Part shown: one piece after another, positions 11,310-17,979 of the stretch | Numbering within the stretch: the first letter of the stretch is position 1 | Layout: each line of letters opens with the position of its first letter | Source: Gemmatimonadota bacterium | GTDB lineage: Bacteria; Gemmatimonadota; Gemmatimonadetes; Longimicrobiales; Gaopeijiaceae | Direction of reading: 5' to 3' | DNA length: 64,000 nt | NCBI GenBank assembly: GCA_007121555.1 | Contig: SKKH01000100.1 | Location: 31,952-95,951 of the forward strand | Notes under the pieces: generated by a model | Told to the model about the DNA's origin: nothing | The model's input: the letters and a program-made list of their open reading frames with translations, nothing else | Database searches by the model: none | Made by a program: the position numbers and the translations under genes

Positions 11310-12458
11310 TCAACGGCCGCTTCGGGCTTCGTCCTCGACGTGAAAGATTTCGCGAGAGCCGAACCCCTTGATGTCAAGTTCGCCCATCGGGCGGACCACG
11401 AAGTCGTCGCGAATCCGTTCCGCCGTCTCGGGCCCGATCAGGATCTGCATGGGCTCGCACTGCTGTTCGAGGCGTGCGGCCAGATTCACAGCGGGCCCGA
11501 AGATGTCGTAGACGTATTTCTGGACTCCTACGATGGAGCCGATCACCGGCCCGGTCCCCATTCCGATCCGGCAGAGCCACCGATGATGGGAGGCTCGGTT
11601 CCGCTTCTCGAGAAAGCGCCGCATGCGAAGGGCTGCATGGGCGAGATTTCGCGCGTGATCCGGATCCGGCTCGGGGACCCCAGCGACAGCCATGTAGGCA
11701 TCGCCGATGGTCTTGATCCGCTCACACCGAAAGTGTTCGACGATGCGGTCGAACGACGAGAAGATGTCGTTCAATTCGGCGATCAGGGCGCTGGGATCGC
11801 GGGAGATGGCCATCTCGGTAAACCCGACGAAGTCGAGCATGAGGACCGAGGCGGACGAATATGACCGGGGTGTGGTCGTGCCGGAGTCGAGGAGTTCGTC
11901 GTAGACGGAACGCGGCATGATGTTGAGGAGGAGCTTCTCGGCCCGGACCTTCTCCTGTTCCAGGTCCCGGGCCTGGCGTTCCATCATCCGGCTGTACGAG
12001 TCGAGCATGTACTCCGCTTCCTTCTGTCGGACGATGCTGGTTCCCTCGACAAGCACCACGGGCCGAGCATCGATCTCGGCACCGCGGAACTCGAGGGCGA
12101 TGGGGATAGGACGAGGACCCGAACTGGCCTCGGCTTCGAGTCGGTAGGGCCGACCCCGGGAGATCCGGTCGGCAAGACGCGCAGAGTCCAGGTGGGAAAG
12201 CCGACGGGGAAGGGTGTCGCTCGGGTTCAGTCCGTTGGTGGCTCCCGGCACGGACTCGCCAGGAGGTCCCGGGGCCTCGGTGGGATCGGGCAGGAGACCG
12301 TCCCCAGTGTCCTCGGCATGCCCGACGATGCACCCTCCCGGTGGAAACCACTGGTGAAAGCGTGGGTTCTCGAAGATCAGTTGCAGGGTGTCGGCACGGG
12401 CCACAGCGACAGCCGTATGAAGGCTGTCCACCACGGAGCGCTCAACTGCTCGAATCAT
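11310..12458 (-). CDS. PAS-class III adenylate cyclase
   Basis: A 382-residue class III nucleotide cyclase. Residues 1-140 resemble a PAS sensor; a coiled coil at about 150-178 leads into LLLNIMP, the linker usual before these catalytic domains. Metal-binding aspartates are D209 (LDFVGFT) and D253 (GDAYMA). K249 and D318 (YDIFG) are the adenine-selecting pair, and N325 and R329 (VNLAARL) the transition-state residues, so it should make cAMP rather than cGMP. Its start codon lies 17 bases inside the upstream truncated-haemoglobin gene, indicating translational coupling. The track start (12536) lies inside the globin and is not used. Confidence 0.9.
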   Translation of the reverse strand: MIRAVERSVVDSLHTAVAVARADTLQLIFENPRFHQWFPPGGCIVGHAEDTGDGLLPDPTEAPGPPGESVPGATNGLNPSDTLPRRLSHLDSARLADRISRGRPYRLEAEASSGPRPIPIALEFRGAEIDARPVVLVEGTSIVRQKEAEYMLDSYSRMMERQARDLEQEKVRAEKLLLNIMPRSVYDELLDSGTTTPRSYSSASVLMLDFVGFTEMAISRDPSALIAELNDIFSSFDRIVEHFRCERIKTIGDAYMAVAGVPEPDPDHARNLAHAALRMRRFLEKRNRASHHRWLCRIGMGTGPVIGSIVGVQKYVYDIFGPAVNLAARLEQQCEPMQILIGPETAERIRDDFVVRPMGELDIKGFGSREIFHVEDEARSGR

Positions 12459-12882
12459 GTGCCGACTCCACCACCCGTGCTCGAAGACCGAGGACGTGGG
12501 ACTCGATCCTGGCGATGTCGATTGGGGAGATCGCATGGTCCTCCAGGGTCTCCCGGAGGAGAAGGAGCATCTCGTCGAAGTCCGAGGGGGTGATTCCGAG
12601 ACCCCGATGGGCCCGCTCGATGTGGTCGTCGGAGTACGATGCGGGGCCCCCCATGATCGCCGAGATGAATCGGGTCTGGTGGTCGATCAGTCTCCGGGTG
12701 TCGACCCCTGCGAAGTGTCGTGACAGCCGGTCCGACTCGAGGACCTTCTCGTAGAACGCCGAGACCAGGAGCCGGACCCGCGCAAACCCCCCGAATCTCG
12801 CAAAGAGCGAATGCGCGCTCGGGGGAGCGCTTCCGACCGTCCCCGGGCCGGTCTCTTCGGGTATCGCAGCTTCAGCGCGCAT
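12442..12882 (-). CDS. Truncated haemoglobin (group I-like)
   Basis: A 146-residue globin of the truncated 2-on-2 type. Visible features are the start of the fold at SLFARFGGF, the B-helix FYEKV with the B10-position Tyr, HQTRFISAIMGG, and ERAHRGLGIT containing the proximal (F8) histidine. I took the start MRAEAA because the preceding 78 codons of the track ORF have no globin character. The gene overlaps the adenylate cyclase by 17 bases. The arrangement suggests that the globin reports O2, NO or haem redox state to the cyclase; sensor globins are normally fused to such output domains rather than encoded separately. Confidence 0.88.
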   Translation of the reverse strand: MRAEAAIPEETGPGTVGSAPPSAHSLFARFGGFARVRLLVSAFYEKVLESDRLSRHFAGVDTRRLIDHQTRFISAIMGGPASYSDDHIERAHRGLGITPSDFDEMLLLLRETLEDHAISPIDIARIESHVLGLRARVVESAHDSSS

Positions 12883-13141
12883 CGCTCCCTCCCGGTGTAC
12901 CGGCCACCCGTTCACGTGACGTGTTCCGAGAGAGACTGCGAGATTCTGGGGCTTAAAGCGGACAGAGGGGAAACGACCAGGTGTGGAGTGAACCCCTGCG
13001 TACCGAGGAAGGGCCCTGCTTTTCACTTGCTCTCTGCAAAGGCCCGGGACTACCTTCGACTCCGGTATGAAAGGGCTATGAGATCCCCTCGCCCGCCACG
13101 TTCGCCGGGAGCCCACCCCTCAGCCGTCGGAGGTCATGTGT

Positions 13142-13597
13142 ATGATCCGTATCCCCTGGGAGCCGACTCGAGTTCACACCCCCGCCCTGACCCTGTTCCT
13201 CATTGTTTTCGTTGGGGCCTGCGGCAATGGAGCCCCGGCCGACGATGGAGAGCCCCGGGTCTTTTTTGAACAGCCTCGGGACGGAGAGGTGCTCACCGGC
13301 ACGGTGGAGGTCGTCTTCGGGAGCCAGAACGTCGAGATCCGCGCCATCCCCGATGAGTTCGACCAGCCGCGGGAGGGAGTGGTCCACTACCACCTGGGCT
13401 ACAACACCGATTGCCTGCCACCGGGAACTGTGATTCCGGAAGCGGATCCCTGGATCCACTTCGGAGATGGGAGCAATGAGATCGAGATGCCCCTTCCACC
13501 TGGTGAATACCGCCTCACGGTGCAGGCCGGCGACGACGAGCACAGGACCCTGGAAGGCCTCTGCGAGACCATCCATATCACCGTCCAGCCGGACTGA
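13142..13597 (+). CDS. DUF4399 lipoprotein
   Basis: A 151-residue exported protein. The N-terminal hydrophobic stretch ends in a lipobox (LIVFVGAC), so it is predicted to be lipid-anchored. The body starts PRVFFEQPRDGEVLTGTVEVVFG and contains VVHYHLGYNTDC and GEYRLTVQAGDDEH, characteristic of DUF4399, a small beta-sandwich family of unknown function. The ATG at 13142 stands eight bases from GGAGGT, better than the track ATG at 13136, which is only two bases away. It is apparently monocistronic. Confidence 0.85.
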   Translation: MIRIPWEPTRVHTPALTLFLIVFVGACGNGAPADDGEPRVFFEQPRDGEVLTGTVEVVFGSQNVEIRAIPDEFDQPREGVVHYHLGYNTDCLPPGTVIPEADPWIHFGDGSNEIEMPLPPGEYRLTVQAGDDEHRTLEGLCETIHITVQPD

Positions 13598-13757
13598 AGA
13601 CGGCCGGGACGGCAGTCTCATCGGGAAGCGGGGGCTCGGACGATTTTTCTTGCCCCTCATCGAGGTGAAGAGGAATCTTGGTGGTTGCGTGGCCCGTCCG
13701 CCCTGAGCCACTGAAGTTGCGCTCCGTTCCCGCCCCGATCCCCCCTGGAGACCCGCC

Positions 13758-14189
13758 ATGCCGAACCGACGACCCCACGACCACTTCGTGGCCTCCCTCT
13801 TCAAGGTCGAGATCGAAGGTGTGACCCAGGGCGCCTTCACTGCCATGGAGGGGCTTGAGGTCGAGGTGGATGTGGCCCAGTACGCGGACGGAGACGACCG
13901 GATCATGCGGAAGCGGCCCGGCCGGATTCACTACGGAAACCTGGTGCTGAAGCGAGGCTACGTGGATTCGGATGAGCTCTGGGCCTGGTTCAAGGCCGTT
14001 CTGGATGGCAAGGTGGAGCGGAAGGCCGGCTCGGTGATCCTGTGCAACGACGCCGGCGATGAGGTCCACCGGTACAACTTCTTCGAGGGGTGGCCGTGCA
14101 AATGGAAGGGCTTCACCTTCGACGCCAGGTCCTCGGACACTCTGGTCGAGGAACTCCATATCGCCGTCGAAAAGATCGAGCGCGGTTGA
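13758..14189 (+). CDS. Orphan contractile-tail tube protein (T4 gp19 / TIGR02241 family)
   Basis: A 143-residue protein of the phage tail-tube family used by T4-like tails and by extracellular contractile injection systems. The blocks HFVASLFKVEIEGVTQGAFT, DGDDRIMRKRPGR, NLVLKRGYV and WFKAVLDGK are those of Afp1/Pvc1-type inner tube proteins, as is the C-terminal segment with EELHIAVE. No sheath, baseplate, spike, LysM or ClpV-like gene lies nearby, so this is a solitary copy. It lies between a DUF4399 lipoprotein and a methyltransferase, all on the plus strand. It may be a remnant, a component of a system encoded elsewhere, or a repurposed tube protein. Confidence 0.85.
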   Translation: MPNRRPHDHFVASLFKVEIEGVTQGAFTAMEGLEVEVDVAQYADGDDRIMRKRPGRIHYGNLVLKRGYVDSDELWAWFKAVLDGKVERKAGSVILCNDAGDEVHRYNFFEGWPCKWKGFTFDARSSDTLVEELHIAVEKIERG

Positions 14190-14268
14190 GGGCGGGGACG
14201 GCTCCCTTCCCTCGCCGCGGTCCGCGACCCGCTTCCCAGCATCCCGCACCCGCAGCCCTCATCCCGAC

Positions 14269-14949
14269 ATGACCTGCTGCGGTCACTGCCAGGACGCGGA
14301 GGGCTTCTTCAACGATTGGACCGCACGCCGGGAGCTTCGGCGGTACCGCCGAAAGGGCCCGACGAAGTCCACCCAGCTCCTCCTCGGACCCCTCCGGCCC
14401 GACGCGGGCGGCGCCACCCTCCTGGATGTGGGTGGGGGGATCGGAGCCATCCAGCACGAGCTCTTCGGGGAAGGGCTCGCCGAGGCCGTCCAGGTGGATG
14501 CTTCGTCGCCCTACCTGGCTGTAGCCCGCAAGGAGGCGGAGCGGTCGGGACACGGCGAACGGGCCGCGTTCGTCCACGGGGACTTCGTGGAGATGTCGGG
14601 CGAGTTCTCCAGGGCCGACCTGGTCACGCTGGACCGTGTGATCTGTTGCTATCCGTACCTGGAAGCCCTGCTCGAGGCCTCCATGGACCGGGCTCGCCGG
14701 GTCGTGGGGCTGGTCTATCCTCGGGAGCGTTGGGGCACCCGTATGGCCATGAAGGTGGGCAACTTCTGGTTCCGCGTCCGAGGGAGCGCCTTTCGGCTCT
14801 ACCTGCATTCACCCGATCGGGTGGGCGCCCTCCTCCGTGAGGGCGGATTCGAGCTCGAGGAGCGGGCTCACACCTTCATCTGGAGGGTGGAGATCTATCG
14901 CCGGACCGCCGGGGATCGGCCGCGCCCATCGCGGGGCGAGGAGGGTTGA
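14269..14949 (+). CDS. Class I SAM-dependent methyltransferase with N-terminal Cys motif
   Basis: A 226-residue Rossmann-fold methyltransferase. The SAM-binding motif I is LLDVGGGIGAIQ, followed by an acidic motif II (VQVDASSPYL) and a GDFVEM block. The N-terminus MTCCGHC followed by FFNDWTARRELRRYRRKGP is a conserved family signature, related to the BchM/UbiE-like group, but no chlorophyll genes are present. The track ORF adds 70 codons upstream that overlap the tail-tube gene and is rejected. The DUF4345 gene follows five bases later, so the two are co-transcribed. The substrate is unknown. Confidence 0.83.
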   Translation: MTCCGHCQDAEGFFNDWTARRELRRYRRKGPTKSTQLLLGPLRPDAGGATLLDVGGGIGAIQHELFGEGLAEAVQVDASSPYLAVARKEAERSGHGERAAFVHGDFVEMSGEFSRADLVTLDRVICCYPYLEALLEASMDRARRVVGLVYPRERWGTRMAMKVGNFWFRVRGSAFRLYLHSPDRVGALLREGGFELEERAHTFIWRVEIYRRTAGDRPRPSRGEEG

Positions 14950-14953
14950 ACTC

Positions 14954-15439
14954 GTGAGTGCCCCGTCCCCGACGCTTCCGGTGCTGTCCTTGGGGCTGTC
15001 GGCTCTCGTGTTCGGAGGAGCGGGGCTGGTCTTCCTGGTGAATCCCGGCTTCCTCGCTCACGCGGGTGTGGAGTTCTCCGGGCCGGCCGGGGCCGTCGAG
15101 ATCCGTGCCTTCCATGGTGGGCTGGAGTTGGGGATCGCAGCCTTCCTGGGCTTGTGCGCCTTCCGAGGCGGATGGCACCGAGTCGGCCTCTTCGCTCAGA
15201 TCGCCATGTTCGGTGGCCTCGCATCGGGGCGTCTGGTGGGCATGGCGCTGGATCCCGGCGCAATCGGACCTCTCATGACGGCCCTCACCGTGGCGGAGGG
15301 GTTCGGGGTCGCGGTCGGTCTCCTGGCCCTCCGCCGCGCCCCCTGCCGCCTCTCCACCCCTTCCGATCAGACGGCTAGCCGTCCAGGCCGTACTGCTCCC
15401 GGGCCAGATCCCCCAGCCCGGCCGAATCCAGGCGGGTGA
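14954..15439 (+). CDS. DUF4345-like membrane protein
   Basis: A small membrane protein of about 161 residues with four hydrophobic segments. The block AVEIRAFHGGLELGIAAFL with the conserved RAFYGG-like motif identifies DUF4345. I use the GTG five bases after the methyltransferase stop, preceded by GAGG; the track start lies within the methyltransferase. The C-terminal 35 residues are Pro/Arg-rich and overlap the convergent formamidase gene by 65 bases, so the true domain probably ends near residue 125. Confidence 0.72.
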   Translation: MSAPSPTLPVLSLGLSALVFGGAGLVFLVNPGFLAHAGVEFSGPAGAVEIRAFHGGLELGIAAFLGLCAFRGGWHRVGLFAQIAMFGGLASGRLVGMALDPGAIGPLMTALTVAEGFGVAVGLLALRRAPCRLSTPSDQTASRPGRTAPGPDPPARPNPGG

Positions 15440-16691
15440 GGGGCGCCAGGAAGGTCACCTGGATCACCCCTGGATGCCGTCCGATCTCGATTCCACCCGT
15501 GATGGTGGCCCGGTTTCGGACCTCCGGTACGCTCATGCCCAGGAGCTCGGCGGCTCTCCGGAGGCCGTTCTCGGTGGCCGCGTTCAGATCCGGGCCGGTG
15601 CCCACGACGGAAATGGGAGCCAGCGTCTCCATGGTGATCCCTCGGCTCTCGGCCACCTGCCGGGCCCGGGCTTCTTCGTCGGGAGTCAGGGGCCTGGCCA
15701 GGGGCGGAAGGTCTTCAGCCAGAGGAAAGAGGACGGGACCCTCGAGACCCTTCCCCTGGGCACCCGCACCCTTCAGGAGATCGACCTGGAGGGTCACCGA
15801 TCCCGAGACATCGGCGGTGTGGCCGGCGATCTCCCCGTCGCCCTGCATGGCGTGCATGTCGCCGACGTAGATTCCCGCACCGGGCACCCGGACCGGGGCC
15901 ACGACGATGGCGCCTTCGCGGACGGCATCGATGTCCATGTGGCCATCGGTCCGGTGGGCCAGGTCCTCGGCCTGGATTCCATATTCATGGGGTGCGTCGA
16001 TGAGGGCGGATCCGAAGTCACCCGCGTTGTGGGAGTCGGGGAAGGGAATGGAGGGTGTGGTCCCCAGTTGCCCCAGGAAGGGACGGAGCCGCACCGGAAT
16101 CCCCACCAGGTCATGGGGAGCCCAGACGAGAATGGAGTGCTGCACCGAATCGTCGGGCAGGGCGGCCCACCGGTCCGCGTCCCGGCCCATGGCCTCGGCA
16201 GTCTCCTTGTCGACGGTGACCCCGACTCGCCGGGTCTCATCGAAGAGCACCGTGTACCCGTTCACCATCCGGAACGGGGTGATGGGATCCCCCGTGTCGA
16301 CATCCCGGACGGCCTCCTGTCCCACCCCCTCCACCCGGGTTTCGGGACGGAGTTTGTCGGTCTTCGGGTTCCTGGCGGCCACATAGGGGTCTCCCAGGAA
16401 GTGGCCCTCTACGAACTCGTCGTGGCCCGAGGCGGTCGCCAGGGAGGTGACCGTGATGTCCCGGATCCGGATCACCACCGCGTCTCCGGGTTCGGCTCCC
16501 TCCACCGCCACCGGCTGGGTCACCTCGTGACCCCCGTGCAGCCGAGGGGTGATCATGGGACCCCAGCAGCCGGGAGCCGTGTTCGCGATGATGACACCCC
16601 CGTCCTGGACCGGTCCGAGCATGGGCTTCTTCGGATCCAGCACACCGTTGGTGAACGACGAGACGAGTACGTTCCGTTTGGCTGAATTCAT
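15375..16691 (-). CDS. Acetamidase/formamidase family amidohydrolase
   Basis: A 438-residue member of the FmdA/AmdA family, which hydrolyses formamide or short amides to ammonia and the acid. Family blocks visible are VIIANTAPGCWGPMITPR, EPGDAVVIRIRDI and GDMHAMQGDGEIAG, where the histidines, aspartate and glutamate form the metal site. It lies 75 bp downstream of a MoaD-like gene on the same strand. Regulation is not visible. Confidence 0.9.
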   Translation of the reverse strand: MNSAKRNVLVSSFTNGVLDPKKPMLGPVQDGGVIIANTAPGCWGPMITPRLHGGHEVTQPVAVEGAEPGDAVVIRIRDITVTSLATASGHDEFVEGHFLGDPYVAARNPKTDKLRPETRVEGVGQEAVRDVDTGDPITPFRMVNGYTVLFDETRRVGVTVDKETAEAMGRDADRWAALPDDSVQHSILVWAPHDLVGIPVRLRPFLGQLGTTPSIPFPDSHNAGDFGSALIDAPHEYGIQAEDLAHRTDGHMDIDAVREGAIVVAPVRVPGAGIYVGDMHAMQGDGEIAGHTADVSGSVTLQVDLLKGAGAQGKGLEGPVLFPLAEDLPPLARPLTPDEEARARQVAESRGITMETLAPISVVGTGPDLNAATENGLRRAAELLGMSVPEVRNRATITGGIEIGRHPGVIQVTFLAPLTRLDSAGLGDLAREQYGLDG

Positions 16692-16766
16692 GGGTGTCTC
16701 TCCTGTGGAGAAGGTGAAGGGTTCGCGAGCACGGCCCCGGCGAGGGCCGCTCCGGGGCCGAAGGGA

Positions 16767-17033
16767 TCAGCCTCCCGACACGGGGGGGACCAGGGAGAGC
16801 TGACTGCCTGCCGGAATCACCTCCGCCGAACCGACGATCCGGTCACCGGCCACGACGAGCGACCGTCGAACCAGGGGAGCCAACTCGGGGAGTTCATCCG
16901 ACACCCGGGCCTTGAGCTCGCTCGCGGCCAATCCATCCGTGCTCCCATCGAACACCAGGTCGAGTCGGGATCGACCGGCCTGGATCGCCAGATCGCCCGA
17001 GAGCTGAATCCGATACGCGGTCTCTGGGGTCAT
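16767..17033 (-). CDS. MoaD/ThiS-like ubiquitin-fold sulfur carrier
   Basis: An 88-residue protein whose C-terminus ends ...PPVSGG, the diglycine tail that is adenylated and thiocarboxylated in MoaD/ThiS sulfur carriers. The core LSLVPPVSGG and the spacing of hydrophobic residues fit the beta-grasp fold. No MoaE, MoeB or other molybdopterin gene is nearby, so its partner is unknown. It precedes the formamidase on the same strand, and it could supply sulfur to another pathway. Confidence 0.78.
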   Translation of the reverse strand: MTPETAYRIQLSGDLAIQAGRSRLDLVFDGSTDGLAASELKARVSDELPELAPLVRRSLVVAGDRIVGSAEVIPAGSQLSLVPPVSGG

Positions 17034-17198
17034 GTGAGCGGGGCGGGTCGGGGTGGATGCGGATCCGGCTCGACGGGGCTCTGCACATACCCGAGCGCGA
17101 TCGAATTGTGGCGAGATAGGCCACTCACCGTGCCGAAGATGGGTGGCCTGGGCGGAGTGGCCTTGAGCCCCCGAAGATCCTGCCTCGCCCCCTCCTGC

Positions 17199-17894
17199 TC
17201 AGTCCAGCACCGTGCAGATCTCGGGAAACGGCTTCTTGTCGAGGGCCTTCTTCGGGATCCGGGCATCGGGCGCAGGGAATCCGGCTACCAGGAGGAGGAA
17301 GGGGCGCTCCCGCTCCGGACGATCCAGGATCCGGTTGAGGAAGCGCATGGGGCTGGGCGTGTGGGTCAGGATGGCCAGTCCCGCCTGGTGGAGGGCCGTG
17401 ATCAGGATCCCGGAGGCGAGTCCCACGGACTCCGTCACGTAGTAGTTCTTCCGCCGGTTCCCGTCCTCATCCACTCCGTAGCTTTCGGCAAAGACGGCGA
17501 TGAGCCAGGGCGCCACTTCCAGGAAGGGCTTTCGCGCATCGGTTCCGAGGGGGGCCAGGGCGTCCAGCCATTCGTCGGGAGCCCGTCCCCCGTAGAATTC
17601 CCGTTCCTCCTCTTCCGCAGCCTGCCGGATGCGGGTCTTGATCTCCAGATCGCCCACCATCACGAAGTGCCAGGGTTGATGGTTCGCTCCGTTGGGGGCG
17701 GTCCCGGCCGCTCGAATGCAGTCTTCGACTACCTCCCGGGGCACCGGCTCGGGAGAGAAGTCGCGAACGGTCCTTCGCCTCCGGACATCGGCCAGGAAGC
17801 TCGCCGCGCGAGCCTTCATCTCCGGCTCGGGCAATCGCTGGTAGCCCTTCAGTGGAAGGAATTCGGCCTCTGTCGAGTCTGCTGAATGCGCCAT
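17199..17894 (-). CDS. Nitroreductase-family FMN enzyme, iodotyrosine-deiodinase-like
   Basis: A 231-residue FMN-dependent nitroreductase-fold protein. The FMN-phosphate-binding [15 protein letters not shown] and the block [19 protein letters not shown] match the IYD (dehalogenase) branch more closely than NfsB. A mid-protein segment [21 protein letters not shown] is also typical of this branch. I use the start MAHSAD at 17894; upstream track codons lie in the repeat element at 17935. It probably reduces a halo- or nitro-aromatic or a quinone; the substrate is not determined. Confidence 0.85.
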   Translation of the reverse strand: MAHSADSTEAEFLPLKGYQRLPEPEMKARAASFLADVRRRRTVRDFSPEPVPREVVEDCIRAAGTAPNGANHQPWHFVMVGDLEIKTRIRQAAEEEEREFYGGRAPDEWLDALAPLGTDARKPFLEVAPWLIAVFAESYGVDEDGNRRKNYYVTESVGLASGILITALHQAGLAILTHTPSPMRFLNRILDRPERERPFLLLVAGFPAPDARIPKKALDKKPFPEICTVLD

Positions 17895-17934
17895 GGGGTG
17901 ACGTGCTCTCGGGTGAAGTCCAAGGAGCTCGGCT

Positions 17935-17979
17935 CGCCGGGTCACGAATGCCGCCGAATCTCTGACTCACCACACTAGC
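17935..17979 (-). repeat. Solo 45-bp end of the MITE-like element
   Basis: These 45 bases are identical, in inverse orientation, to 41595-41639, the left arm of the 162-bp palindromic element. Only one arm is present here. The TAG stop codon of the S9 peptidase (17975-17977) is supplied by the outer end of the repeat, and the other side reaches to within about 40 bases of the nitroreductase start, so it may also influence the expression of both genes. Confidence 0.85.

Noticed and set aside
13758-14189. Part of a prophage
   Set aside because: No integrase, capsid, portal or other phage gene nearby; only the one tail-tube gene.
15474-16685. 403-residue ORF opposite the formamidase
   Set aside because: The formamidase frame has all family blocks; this one has none.
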